Source of the DNA: Mercenaria mercenaria
Taxonomy: Eukaryota; Mollusca; Bivalvia; Venerida; Veneridae
Assembly (NCBI RefSeq): GCF_021730395.1
Contig: NC_069362.1
Location: 68,899,501 to 68,963,500, forward strand
Direction: 5' to 3'
Length of the DNA stretch: 64,000 bases
Positions within the stretch are counted from its first letter, which is position 1. Every line of letters begins with the position of its first letter. A program made the translations under genes and the position numbers. This document shows, in pieces, positions 35,220-48,200 of this stretch. The notes below the pieces were generated by a model. The model was given only the letters and a program-made list of their open reading frames with translations. It was not told the DNA's origin and ran no database searches.

Positions 35220-38200
35220 TTTTCTTTTAAAATCTTATGTGTTATGATCATGCTAATTTAATAGACTTTCGTATTATACTAAGTTAACATATCAAAAGAT
35301 GAGTGTTGCCAATAAAACATGACATACTTGATACACAGGGGTCACTGATATAACGGTTACAATCTCGATACTTGAAAGTTGACTTCATTATATGCTATCT
35401 TTCAAACCTTCGAAAGGAAGAGATTTGAATCTACCTCTGATATTATTTATGTTTTATTTCTTTAATTAAGAAAATCAAATGTGTGTACTTCAATTATGTT
35501 GCTAGAGAGACACGTACTTTAAGTATATTTCTCCACGTCCTGGTAATTCTGACAGAAAAGATATCAGAGTTTATCAAACTCGTGATTCATTGTTGTTATT
35601 AATACAAAAAGAATGACACTTGTAGCAATGCTTTTTGTCGCCAAACGTGTATTAGCTATAAAATTATGAATTTAACACGTGTAACGAAATACGATTGATT
35701 ATATATATCCAAATTCTGAAAATTAGATGATGTTTAACGGCAACTTCCTTTAGATTTTAATACAACTAAATATTGCAGATTTATCTAAGATAACATTAAT
35801 TTAACGAAATATAAGTATCATTTCTTTATTCACATACATGCACTACATTTTAAACAAGTTCAACAAGCATTTAATAAAGAATTACCGTAACTGTCAAATA
35901 TTAAATTTTCTAATACCCGACTCATCTGCAATAATATTGTAAATGCAATTGTTTCTTTCGGACCCCCTGTTAATGTTTTGTTTTATTTTTAACTTTGAGA
36001 TACACATGTTTGGTGTTCAACACCTTTTCACTTGGACGAAAGGCTTGCTTTTTTGATTGGATTGAATGGGACAGGCGGCGGACTCCCTGATATGCAGATC
36101 ATAAAAATGACCTGAACTGCTTTGGTGTTTGCCATATCCCTGTTTTCTGGAACCCTTATTGGCGTGTCTCTTTCTGCTCTGCTTTCAGCAACGGCCTTGT
36201 GAACAAATGTATATCCTTCTTTAGTTTTGATTTATATATCTTTATACACGCGTATGTCTGGTGGTTTACACGTCATGCCTTTTGTTACTATTTGTCTCGC
36301 CGTATACAGCTCTCTTCGAAAAATATAACTACATGTGATATAACACATCGAGGATCCTTATTGTATGTTTACAGATTCTTTCGGAGCTCTATACAATTTC
36401 AGAGCAGTTGTCTGAATACGGATTTAAATGCTGCAGTACTAGATTTATTCAAAATACGAGCCGTTGTGGTAAGGTGTCATTTTTCATATTATTTGTATAT
36501 ATACGGACTACCCTATGGAAGCAGTATGGCTCTATGTTTGCACATCAATCAAATCCTCGCCATGCTGGAGGCCGCTATGTCTAGTAACATGATTCTGAAT
36601 GGAGTTATCATGGTATGACATACCTTACTGTTATAGCCCTAACAGTTTTAGGCGCTGGTAGTAAGATATGATATGTTTTAAATCGGACGATTTTCTGCCA
36701 TTAGATATCTACTGAACATGGTTTGGATCATATCCATATCTAGTCGACATGTATCTAATGGTCTGTGCTACACCAAGTCTGTGCTCTGAATACTGCTTCT
36801 GAGGAGCTCTATTCAAAGGGTGCCATCACATACGATGAGATAACCATAAGGTGCAGTAGCAGTGGGGGGGGGGGGGGGGGGGGGGGGGGGTACTTTTATT
36901 GACTCTGTCACGTGACGTTAGAATATCACGTTTAAGAAATGTTTAGCAAACCAAACGTAGCCGTAGTATCACAGAACAACCCTGAACACGTGCATTACTT
37001 AGAATGGTAGACTTTATATCTATTATCAAATTATGGTTTCTTACATTCTTGTTTCATTTACACAATTTATAAACTTGATAGTCGCTTACAGTTACAATAT
37101 ACAAGCACTTCAGAACAAAATGGGTAATATTGTTTAAAAATATATATAGAAAAACGCGGATCAATTCAGCCAGTCTCATTAACTTGAATAATTCTAAATT
37201 ATCGTAACCTAATAAGGAACGGTGCAAAGTATACTAATACAGCATTTTGTCCAAAATAACAGCCATATAATGTATTAGACGTCGCTTCAGAATTACATTT
37301 GCAATATCTGAAAATTTGCCGCTGTATTTTTGGGGACTATTTGTCTCTACACATCAACATGAACATCAAAAAAATTTATGTCGATATATTTTAACCCCGA
37401 AGATTAAAATAAAAATGCCAGTCTAACAAGCGGTCAAGTCAACAATGTGGAAATGGAAGAAAAATCATAACTCTATCTTGAATGTTTATAAAAAATAATC
37501 CATTTTTTACTACATGTTTTCGCTTTTTACATTTTTGAACATTTAATACAATAATATTGACTCCAATTAGGGGAATTTGATCTAACCCCATACAAAGATA
37601 GTTGGTACTGTAAGAAGAGAAAATCACAGGAAAAGTACCGCGCTGTCTTGAGCTTATAGTATTATCTCATTTTTGTTCTTGATGACTTTGACTTCTATTA
37701 AAGACGTTAATCAAAGCAGAGAGCACAAGACGCAAGAATCACAGAGTACCATGAGCAGACATAGTATCACCATCATCATATTGTGTGTTCATAATATTTC
37801 CCTTTTTGTCCGTAGAATGCCTTTCAGTTATTGAAAGGAGACTCACGACACTTGTTTTGGCTGAATAACTGGACAAAACAGAAGGATTCAAAGTCCATAT
37901 TATCGCCGTTAAAATCTGATAAAAACTGAGCTCAGTTAATCCGTACAGCCTTTTTCCAACTTTTCCTTTATAGATTATTTTTATAACATTATAACCCAAA
38001 ACACAAAATCAGTGCTCTAAATCATAATAAATGTACATTTAATAAGTTTAACTTGGCACCTATAAGGGATCAAAGAAAGATAAAAAAAAAACATGCAAAG
38101 AGGTTATTGTTCATGATCAAAACGTCTGAGCTTGATAAGCTGAAACAAGTAGGTTAGAGTAATCGGTGCAAATGTAAGATAAATTAAACTTTAAATGGTT

Positions 38201-39160
38201 CAAACGTGGGCATATGTATCACTTTATTTCATATACAACCGAACCAAAGCCGAAACCTGACCGAAAAAAACAGAATGCATTATGATAAATTGGTCATTTC
38301 AAATATACCCCGAAAAAAACCCAGAAAAATATACCAAATCCTATTTGAAAACGAAAACATGTTTGTAGGGGTACCGCTGGTCGATTTACATATTTTTACC
38401 CAAATATTCGGATCAAAATTCGGCAGAATATGCAGAAATTTCTGTTTTAATGATATCCTTTAGTAATGAAAGTCAGTTTGAGTTAAATAATAATTTATTG
38501 CAACCGTTATACACAATTATATGAAAAGTAACAATGGATATGTGCTTATATATAATGCAAATGGACTGAGTAAAAAAAGATGCAACAGTGGCAGCAGCCC
38601 TTCCTAAAACGAAGTAAACCCAAAACTAAAGCCAGAGAGTTGAAACTGAGGTCAGTTGTGCTAGCTCAAAACGAGCATTCAATATTAAATAGATGTTCAT
38701 TAAATAACTACACGATGGCTATTAGGAAATAATTAAATGTCTAAGATATCTGATGATTTTACAACCCGACCCAAAAAGAAGTCTGTATTTTCTGGTACTT
38801 CTGATCTTAAAGCAATATATAATACTACTGAGTACTGAGACTGAGTACGCACTTGACTTGCAAGTTGCTTGGTTGTGAGCATCTTCTCAGTCAATGTTTC
38901 TCCTATAAAACTATACTTCACTACGTTTCATAATTCTACAGTTTAGCTCTTCGCACCGCTTCGTCAGCCATTCTCTTTGCTTTTTGATTGCCGTTCCTTC
39001 CATATTACAATCAGACCATATTTATCTTATGGTTTGCGACAGTGTGAAAGATAGTTTTCTTCAGTATTGGTAAGAAAAATTGTCCGTGTAGTAGTGTAAG
39101 GTTTTCACAGGCGGTATCAGTTTCTTGGCTTGTAAGAAAACTAAAAATGTACTGACCGCT
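35220..39160. other. Intergenic region between the two ependymin-related genes
   Basis: 3.9 kb upstream of copy A without a recognised gene. The promoter of copy A should lie at its left end, but no TATA or other motif stands out. A 139-residue open frame at 36199-36618 has no recognisable domain. A poly-G tract is listed separately. Confidence 0.5.
36864..36890 (+). repeat. 27-base poly-G tract
   Basis: An unbroken run of 27 G preceded by GTAGCAGT. Such runs form G-quadruplexes and are error-prone in sequencing, so the true length is uncertain. Confidence 0.85.
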
Positions 39161-39175
39161 GCAAAATGTATACAA

Positions 39176-39452
39176 CCCTCCCGCTTAGCTCAGTAGGTAG
39201 AGCGTCGGTCTACGGATCGCGAGGTCGTGAGTTCGATCCTCGGACGGGGCGTATGTTCTCCGTGACGATTTGATAAACGACATTGTGTCTGAAATCATTC
39301 GTCCTCCACCTATGTTGGGGAAGTTGGCAGTTACTTGCAGAGAACAGGTTTGTACTGGTACAGAATCCAGGAACACTGGTTAGGTTAACTGCCCGCCGTT
39401 ACATGACTGAAATTCTGTTGAAAAACGGCGTTAAACTCAAAACAAACAAACA
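39176..39452 (+). mobile_element. Complete tRNA-derived SINE with 15-base target duplication
   Basis: The target duplication GCAAAATGTATACAA is exact at 39161-39175 and 39453-39467. The head CCCGCTTAGCTCAGTAGGTA and GTGAGTTCGATCCTC are the A and B boxes of a tRNA-like pol III promoter. A body of about 180 bases (ATGTTCTCCGTGACGATTTG) and a 3' part GTTGAAAAACGGCGTTAAAC with an AAAC-rich tail follow. It is a SINE and not a tRNA gene because of the tail, body and duplication. The exact duplication indicates a fairly recent insertion. Other copies: 40804-41010 and the tail at 6835-6930. Confidence 0.92.
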
Positions 39453-39585
39453 AGCAAAATGTATACAAAATCAACATGTGTTCTGCAGCTGGTATTGTTT
39501 TATGCAATGTCGCCACACTTAGGTTTGCTGACTGAACCGTTCCTGCTATAATTTTCTGCAAAGTCTATATGAAATATAATAGGGT

Positions 39586-39930
39586 ATTACAATAGTAGCT
39601 CGATCTGGGATTCAGCTCTTGTGGATTTTGCCAGATCGGATCTTATGAGGCCCACAAACAAAAATCCACGAGAGCCGAATACAAAATCCCAGATCTAGCT
39701 ACTTTTTAGATACTCCATCTTTTTTGTTGTTGTATCGACAAATTTAACGTTGACTGTTGAAATAAATGAATGAAGTTGTTTGTGTGCTGTCAGTATCCTA
39801 GCAATGAAGTTTCTAGCAAACATACAAAGGTACTACAATACGATTTTTTTCTGCCTGTTCATACTTTCTTGTGAAATATAAGCAGTATTTTTGACAGAAT
39901 TTATATCGGTATATAATAAAACATGATATT
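39586..39930. mobile_element. Palindromic MITE plus right flank, copy 2 (internally deleted)
   Basis: AGTAGCTCGATCTGGGAT at 39594 and ATCCCAGATCTAGCTACT at 39704 are the arms. The centre is shorter than in 28565-28717. The right flank, from about 39840 to GGTATATAATAAAA (39924), aligns with 28935-28998. Confidence 0.75.
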
Positions 39931-40655
39931 AAAGTAGTATCTTGTTAAGACCTGTATCTGTATGTAATGTATTGCCTAATGACTCTATGAACATATGATC
40001 AAAGAATTCAGTAATGATATTTAATATTTTGTATCAGATATCTTATTTTCATTGTACTGTTTGAATTGCTAGGGAAACCTTTCCAGTGCCATACATTATA
40101 TCAACAGATACTGTGCCTTCATTTAATCATCAACCAATTTCTTTAGATCACTAGGCATTGCAATATTTAATTCTGGTTTTTGTACAACTTACAAACTGTG
40201 ACATATTTTGATACTTTGTGCATAACAACAGGATATATACAATGAATTGCGCAGTCTTGATACAGCTATTAAAGCGGAAAAAATTTGCAAAGTAGTTATG
40301 TTTAGTATAAATGTATGTTGTTCATTAATAGTTTAGAAATGGGCAATGTCTTCTTTTTAAATACGATGAACTATTTCAGATTAGTTATAGAGCAATATGT
40401 CCCAGATACAAGAAAGACAATTTTAGACGAACACTATTAATATGTATATTTTATTATAGCATTAGAGACAATCATAGAACATAATCTCTACTGTTTTAAA
40501 TCAACTGTTTATGAAAGACTTTAAACATAGCAACTCAATTCACATTTGCCTGTCTAGATCGTATTCTAATGAGTTGTGCTGTGGTTACAATTGCACTAAT
40601 TAAAGAAAACGTTTATCTCGTGCGTATTACAAGAGGTATGAACGATCTTTTTGTA
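39931..40655. other. 3' flank of ependymin-related copy B
   Basis: AT-rich, no gene or repeat recognised. A minus-strand AATAAA at about 40449-40454 could serve as the poly(A) signal of copy B, 200 bases past its stop. Confidence 0.4.
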
Positions 40656-43570
40656 TCATCCTCTGCTGTTTCTATGCTTGTCTGCAAAATCGTAAAGAAT
40701 ATCCCGGATTCTTCCTGATCTTTTAATTGATCCTGCGTCCTGCAACGAATGTTTAAAATAAATATTAGTGATGAAAAATATAAGTACACTAACTGTACAA
40801 GCCTGCCCGCTTAGCTCAATAGGGAGAGCGCTGATCTACGGATCTGGGGTTGTGAGTTCGATCCCCGGGCGGGGCGTATGTTCTCCGTGACAATTTGATA
40901 AAAGACATTGTGTCTAACGTCATTCATCCCCCACCTCTGATTCATGTGAGGAAGCTGGCTGTTACTTGCGGAGAACAGGTTTGTACTGGTACAGAATCCA
41001 GGAAATACTCTCGTTATACGAGTTGCCAACCAAACTAAACTAATCTTTATATATTTTGTACAAACGACTTACATCAAAAATTGTAGTATATATGAGTGTA
41101 ACTCTACTACATAAAGTAGTGCTAGGAAACTGTATTTACTAAATAGCAGAAGTTTTGTACAAAGTGCAGGTAACGCAAACAGTTAGGCAAAGAGACAAGA
41201 AGGAAAAATATAAAGAACTTGGTGAATCGGATCATTTACCTTTATTGTTGTCACATTCATGCATGATGGTGGCGGTGTAAATATGGATTTATCTTTTATA
41301 CCAGGGGTGAAATCCAGTATATCTGCTACTGTGATGTCAACATTTTTGTCACTATCGAAAACATACGAATCGGACACTGACATTCTCACGGGATAACATT
41401 CTCCCTCTTTATCATCTGCAAAAAGACACTTTGATCTTAAATTGTGAAGTGCAAGTATATGTATTTCGATAGTACATTACCATCGGCTTGTGGCATTTTT
41501 TCCTACCCTTGCCACTTTATATCTATTTAACGGAAATGTTATAGTTAAATGCTTCTGCCCAAACAGGTAATCTCCGTACCTACAAATGGCAAGACAAGAG
41601 CACATTAAATGGGTCATGGCCATATACCCAAGTACTTTTGAAAAATTAAAATTACATTTTATTCCTGATGTATTGACAGTAACTGTAACGTTATACAAGT
41701 TTAGATAATGTGATATCTAATCAAAATGTGTACATGTTATGACAGCAGTTACTTTAACCTCATAGGTATCTTGATAACATGCAGTCTAAATAGCATTTTG
41801 TACCTGATACAATAACAGCTGATGAATTTCAAATTACAGTTACTGTACAGATAGTACCTTAAATTTTTAATAATAGAAAAACAAAACAAAACGCTCAGAC
41901 CTTGATATCCTAGTCCTACAAATTGTCAAAAGCAAGCTGTTCACGGTGCCAACTGCCTGGCCGTCATTTTCCGTCACAAGGGTTTTCCTTACTTTCTATT
42001 CAAATACCATGCTATTTGAAATGACTCCGAGAATGGTAATATGTTTTTTCAAAGTTTCGAAATATCTTGGTTAGTTTTTGCTTTAACTGTCATGTTAAAT
42101 TCTGACAGGATAATTAACATTTTAACTATAGTTAAAGACTCGCCTTTTATCATTCTGTTAACTCGTTTAATAAATTTAGTATAAAAAGACACTTACATAA
42201 TATCCTCTATATATAAGATCTCATATATACAACTCTATACCTGACATAATAACCGTTATTGTGACCTCGGATGGATCTAGATATATGCGATCGTGGAATA
42301 TAAAGGTCTTCATAACTTTTCCTGTTTGTCCCAGCAAACCTTCACTCATCAATGAAGCATTAGCTGAAAAGAAGTATATCGTCTTTATGGTATATAGAAA
42401 GTAGAATAATAATGTTGATTCAATAAGCCGAATTATGTGTAAGATACCAAATCATAGACAAATGACAGAAATATAGCTCTTGCTAAGAATGATGTATGTT
42501 ATGCACTCCATCCTGTAGCCATCCAGACTGGCTTAGTAGTAAGAGACACGAAAGATCAAATCAAGAGATCCTGAGTTTGATCCGCGGAAGCGGAGCGGAG
42601 AAAGGTTTTAGTCACAATTAAACAGGAGAAAGTTCTGAAATTTTGGCCCTCTTCAGTAAGCTCAACCTACTTTATGCGGCAAGGTTGTAAACAACAGAGT
42701 GCTGATATGGTACTAAGTGGGTAAACAAAACTGAAATAATGAGTATAAACTGCACTTAATACGTAACTAGAGATATGAAATGTAATAAGCATTTTTTTTG
42801 TGTAAAAAGTTATATTCTTAGATAAAGAACAGAATCTGGCTTAATATGGAAACATTAGATTATACCAGGTATGCATTCTGGATACAGCGGCAAGCCTACA
42901 TCCATTTTATCACACGTACCATCTCCATACGCACGCCATTGCACATTCTAAAAGTTGAACCCTCAATTATATCAGCATGCAACTGGTATTATATGTGTCA
43001 TTCTGACAAGATATAATTTCCGCATCATGTGTGCTAAAACTTGAGCCGGACAGCTCAATAATTGTTGTTATTATGACTTAGTCAATTGTTGGATTTGCTT
43101 TTTATACTTATTTCTTATTTGGCTGAAAGACAATATTGATTTACACACTATGATAACATTTATACAACACGCACAGTAAAACATGAAAATCAACGTTGGT
43201 ACACATTCAAAACTTTGATATAGTTTATTAAGGGTATTTATAATTACAGTTGGTCCAATGATATCGTATTCACATTCTTGTAGTCCAAAATGTCTACAGT
43301 GTCTAGTACGATTGGAACTGGCCAGATCGACATAAAATTCATAGAATGTTCATGTGAGTACGTCAACTGGTTAATTCCGTCGAATGCCGTTTTAATTGTT
43401 CCATTAAAATATCCATATCCGTACCCGAGTTTTCCAGATGGGACATCAACCACACCCTGAGAAATAAATATAAACGTCTCGAACTGATCCGGAAAGCAGC
43501 ATATTGGTGTCTGCTTTACACTGAAGCACGAAGCAACCGTAAGACAAATCAGAAATGTGTAGAATTTCAT
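40656..43570 (-). CDS. Ependymin-related protein, copy B (5 exons)
   Basis: Exons 5' to 3': 43570-43274, 42947-42866, 42363-42241, 41415-41240, 40739-40656 (stop TGA 40656-40658). Lengths 297, 82, 123, 176 and 84 are identical to copy A, as are the intron phases, so the two are tandem duplicates. Product 253 residues with signal peptide MKFYTFLICLTVASC. ICCFPDQFETF, SGKLGYGYGY, TAFDGINQLTYSHEHSM and ILDFTPGIKDKSIFTPPPSC are shared with copy A. Differences concentrate in the C-terminal exon and charged surface positions. Predicted secreted, ependymin fold, ligand unknown. Intron 4 holds a SINE and intron 2 a decayed one, neither of which is in copy A. The gene is head to head with the kringle gene, 1.6 kb apart. 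Confidence 0.93.
40804..41010 (+). mobile_element. tRNA-derived SINE in intron 4 of ependymin-related copy B
   Basis: Same family as 39176-39452: CCCGCTTAGCTCAATAGGGA, GTGAGTTCGATCCCC, ATGTTCTCCGTGACAATTTG and GTACTGGTACAGAATCCAGG. The usual 3' end is missing and replaced by a short CTCGTTATACGAG hairpin, so it is 3'-truncated. Confidence 0.85.
42522..42640 (+). mobile_element. Decayed tRNA-derived SINE in intron 2 of copy B
   Basis: GACTGGCTTAGTAGTAAGAG and CTGAGTTTGATCCGC are recognisable A- and B-box remnants, followed by a short body. No target duplication seen. Confidence 0.5.
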
Positions 43571-45211
43571 TCTTCGTTTAAAAACAATTACGTCTCTGTA
43601 AATGCTTTATGATCACGCTTGTACAATCTAACCGCTTGTGATAATACGTTAGTTAATATATCAAAAATAAAACATGACATACTTGATAAAAAGGGTAACT
43701 GATATAAAGGTTCTATATTGAGTATTAAAGACCCACCACGACCTAGTGACCTACTTTTCTCCCGCATGAACTTCGTGCAAATGATTCTGATAATACTGAT
43801 ATAATACAGCTATTCTAAAATGATAGGTGGACAATTCAGGCCCTCCCTGTATTACTGTGTTTTCAAAACTTTATCTGCAAATTTATTCAGTCATTCTCTT
43901 TTCAGTATAGTTTTATAAACATAGAAAAATAACTGTAACAATGTGTGGTCTAAACTCACCTTAATACACCAAGTACTGTGCAGACTACTACATTAATTTA
44001 ATAATATATTTAGACATTAAACACATTGTCTTGGCCTTAGGTATGTCACTGTCAATTTGTAACTAGATACTTGTTATTTCTCATTTTCTTCATGCAAAGC
44101 ATGTATAATTACCATCATGGAAATACAAAAGAATACAGATATTTTGTGGTGCGTCTTTAACTAGTTTACATGATACATACAAAAGAAGTATCCTAAAAAA
44201 GATACACGGCCGCATTAGTCAATGCACACTTTAAACTACATATGGTTTGTAGTTGAACTCTGCCGCAGTTTCACAACCGAGGGGATTCAGGTTTATGACG
44301 TAAACTATTTCCACCAACCCCCGTCATCGATAAGGGGATGTAAAACTGTATTTCCACAGGAGCCTTGCAACGGATTATACTCTCAGACCACTTGCACACC
44401 CCTTAAGAAAATATTATCTATTCTATTCGAAGACCTGTTGAATTTTTCATCCATCAATCAAAATGTACAGTTTTAATCAGCTGTTAAATGACATTCACCC
44501 CAGATATTTACATGAAGTAAATGTGAAATCAATATCGGCCTGCGGCCGGAAAAAGAAATTTAGTGCAACTGACAAAATGCGATTCATTGCTTTAATTACC
44601 GATTCTGTAACATGAAAATAGACTATACTATTATATACTAGACTCAAGTCTGAGATATGTTGGGTTAGTTCGATCCTGGGCTTTGCGACTGAATTAATAT
44701 TTCATAGAAGTAAGTTAAGATATGATTACTTCAATCGAAAAGTTTTTTTTCTTTATTGCACTAACTCGTATGTACATTTTGATGGAAAACATAAAGCATA
44801 AACTTCAATAAAACTACGAACGTCCCAAGACAATCAATTTCAATATCTAGTTACCAGCGTATTTCTTTTGTTGGAAACTTTTAATATGCATGTTTGCTTA
44901 TTTACACGCAAGATAATGATTAGATTTCTTGTACTCGTAAATACCACGCAGAGTGCTCACCTATCTCGCGGTAAAAGTTTGACGTAACGCTATTCGCATT
45001 CACTCACGTAAAGATAATTGAACAATGCAATCCCGTTTTTCCCCAATGAAAATACTGATTAGTACATTTCTAATCAGTGCAACACAGTATGATGCCAAAA
45101 TGTAATCAATTCATGAAAAATATAAGTTAAAAAGTAAACTTTGTGTTCTGCTCGTCCAGGTTTTGGAAGTTAAACATTGTCACATTCACATGCAAAACGA
45201 TAAATAATGCA
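43571..45211. promoter_or_regulatory. Head-to-head intergenic region between copy B and the kringle gene
   Basis: The two start codons face away from each other across 1,641 bases, so both promoters must lie here unless non-coding first exons extend further. No TATA box is convincing. A 400-base repeat occupies 43727-44150. An open frame at 44222-44476 has no signal peptide or family match. Confidence 0.5.
43727..44150 (+). repeat. 400-base interspersed repeat, copy 2 (uninterrupted)
   Basis: AAAGACCCACCACGACCTAG through ATTGTCTTGGCCTTA to TTTTGTGGTGCGTCTTTAA. Collinear with 24628-25049, and shows how that copy would continue without its insertions. A short relative of the first 30 bases lies at 52309-52335. 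Confidence 0.75.
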
Positions 45212-48200
45212 ATGGACTTATTCTGCTTATTAACTGTATTGGCAAAACTTGTACTTATACACGTGCAGGATGTGTCATCTCTTGGTAATTATTGCCATTT
45301 TTTATACGACTATGAACACTTTCAGACTTATTTAAATTGAGTAAGGTATGTATTTTCGATATTTTTTTTTCACAAAAATCACCGACATCCAGAAAGTCTA
45401 TTTTTGTATTCGAATCAATGGAGTTAATAAATGCTTCAAAATAATCATAATTTCTTTGACAATTTTATAACTAATCTAATATAAATTATCCAGACTTATA
45501 GGCACATAATGTGTATGATTTTAAAGGTATATGTTTATCAGCATACATGTAACTTAAATTTTAGTGATAGAAAGGGCTGAACATGCATTCAATTTTACAC
45601 GTTATTACATACTCGTTTCTATTCCCCGTTCAGTTACACTGGTACCGGAAACGTCAATATTTTTCCATACACTGACGCCTGAATTTCATATCGGGTGCGT
45701 GACGTAATTCAGTGTGTGTTGTTGCACTATTTTTTCTATTTAGTTCAGTATTGTCAATCCTATTCAAGCTATTGAACATATTTATGATATTTACAAAATA
45801 TTTATACGTGTAGATGCGTATGTAATAAAAAGGTTATTATCTTTGCATCGGGAAATATGCACTCGTTCTTCAGCGGAAGAATATTGCGCTCCTAAAGTCG
45901 TGCAATATTTCCGCTGAAGAACTCGTGCATATTTCCCGATACAAAGCTAATAACCTATAATTATCGTATCTTTCAGTTGATTGTGGCGTATCCTTACAAA
46001 ACGTGACGACTGATGAGCCATGTACAGAGGTTGATTTTGATTCAGTTGTGACCCCTAACGTAACAACAGAAGGAGCCATTAAAACTTTTCTGTGCAAAAA
46101 CTTGCTTACACGCACCAGAGCGAAAATAGACTACTGTCCAGTAGAATTATGCCAATCAGACGGAACATGGAGATTACCGAGTTTGTCGTGCGCAAGTATG
46201 TAATTGTGTGCAAAATTGATTTATTACACCCATAGTTTAGTTTTCTAATTGTGTTAAAAGGCATCAAAATAAATATTTATAAGATATGTTTCTGAATTTA
46301 GATATGATTAAATCTGACAGAAGAGAACTGAAAATATGCCACACTGAGACCTAGTACAAGGCAACTTTAACTGTCTCCACACACAACCAAATAAAGCAAT
46401 AGCAGATTCGGTTTGATAAACCTGGTCATGAAAGGTGATAACTTTACAAAGCCTCTCATGTTCTATAGTACCGGCTTAAGAGAAACTCTGCTGTCCTGTA
46501 CAAGTGCACGTGCTCCAAGGGACCGGAAATAATTGCAAACAATATGTTGTGAGTAACATGCCAGTATTTCAAGAAAACCAAACCAGGCAATGATACAGTT
46601 TTATATATTCTACAAACTCATTTCATTTTGACAATGTTACTTAAATACACGTTAAAACTTCGTTTTAAACAGTTCCATGAAAATTCTTCTAGTGTCTTTG
46701 TTCACAATTTCACAATAAGAAGAATGAGCGATTACATACTTTTAGAACAGATGTCGATAGGTAAATACACATAGCCATTGAATTACTGAAATATAATTCT
46801 TAAACTTGGCGTAACCATAGTAAGGTTACATTAGTGTACCCAGGCAACGTCAAAATGTCACGAGCAAAAGTATATATATTATGCTACGTTACTTAATGTA
46901 CATTAACATAGAACCGCTAAAACATTGTTTAATTCTTACGATCAAGCATTAAGGATGATGTTGAGACGTATACGGAGAAATAATCATATAATCATGATTG
47001 TTTGTTATTAAACTTTAGATACATTCGTTGGTTTTTTTTCGTTCAGTTTGTTTTATTTTTTTATTTTTTTTGGGGGTGGGTGGGGGGTGCTGGTGGAGTG
47101 GGGAGAGCTTTTATAATGCATTTTGTTTAATTGCTAAATGCGATTAATGTCTTTTATTCTGCTTGGTTGTCGTCTATGCCTCCGACGGTTCGTCTCCTAG
47201 CTATGGTTCTGCCAGAATACTGGCTCAATGGAATTGCTGGATAAATCAGTTCATCCTATGCAGACGCGTTCTGTTTTTCGTGTTTAGATCATTGTTGGTA
47301 TTTACTAGTGTAGCAAATTTCATAACGGCCGAATGTTTTATCCGTTAAAATTTGGCATTATTTACTTTGTTTACTATTATAACTGGCCAGATATTGTGAA
47401 ATTCTCAACAGAAATTGATTCGACCTTACTTACTTTGTTATTGATTTGAACGGAATTTTCATTAACTGGTCAGAAATGTTAATTACTTTGTTTACCTGGT
47501 CAGAATATTGTTGTTGTTTACAACTTAAGGAAAGTGTTTCACAATCGAATGTTTTGTCTATTAGATTTGATCTTAATTACTTTTTTGTTTCAATACCAGT
47601 CATTTATTTTCGAAGATACCCATTGGTGATTGATTCTACACCTGTTGTTTACAGTTATATAAATGCATAATGGATGTTTTGATTGAAATGTTTTTGAAAT
47701 TGCTATGAAAATTTTGAAATACTTGTAAACATGTTATTGCGATACATTATTTGAAAAAGGTATAAATACTCGGGAAAATGCTTAGAAAAAAGACTGGATT
47801 AAGAAGAGAGGACTGAATCAAACAAATCAAATTTGAGGACTGTATCAAAGAGGTCAAATTGGAAGACTGAATCAATGAGATCAAATAGAAGGACTGGATT
47901 AAGAAAAAGACTGAATTAAAAATGATGGGATCAAAGAGATCGAAGTAGGAGAGAAGGAAAATGTTTAACAAAAATTGAGTAGGATAATTTAATGGCACGA
48001 GATCGGGTTAGAGAGAGAGAGAAAGAGAGAGAGAGGGAGAGAGAGAGAGAAAGAGAGAGAGAGTTAAGGAATATGGAAATTTTGGAATGGGTTAGATTAA
48101 TGTAACATAGAACTTTTCGGCTTAGAAGTATGTATTATTTAAAAGTTTGGTGTGGGAACAAAACTGTTTAAGAAGCTGATGTATTTATATCTAGATCGAT

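Noticed and set aside
36199-36618. 139-codon open frame
   Set aside because: No domain, no splice context and no similarity that I recognise. AT-rich DNA of this length can contain such a frame by chance.
39178-39250. A tRNA gene
   Set aside because: The A and B boxes belong to a SINE: it has a tRNA-unrelated body, an A-rich tail and a target duplication.
44222-44476. 84-codon open frame as a first exon of the kringle gene
   Set aside because: No signal peptide. The exon at 45212-45284 has one and ends in the phase the next exon needs.
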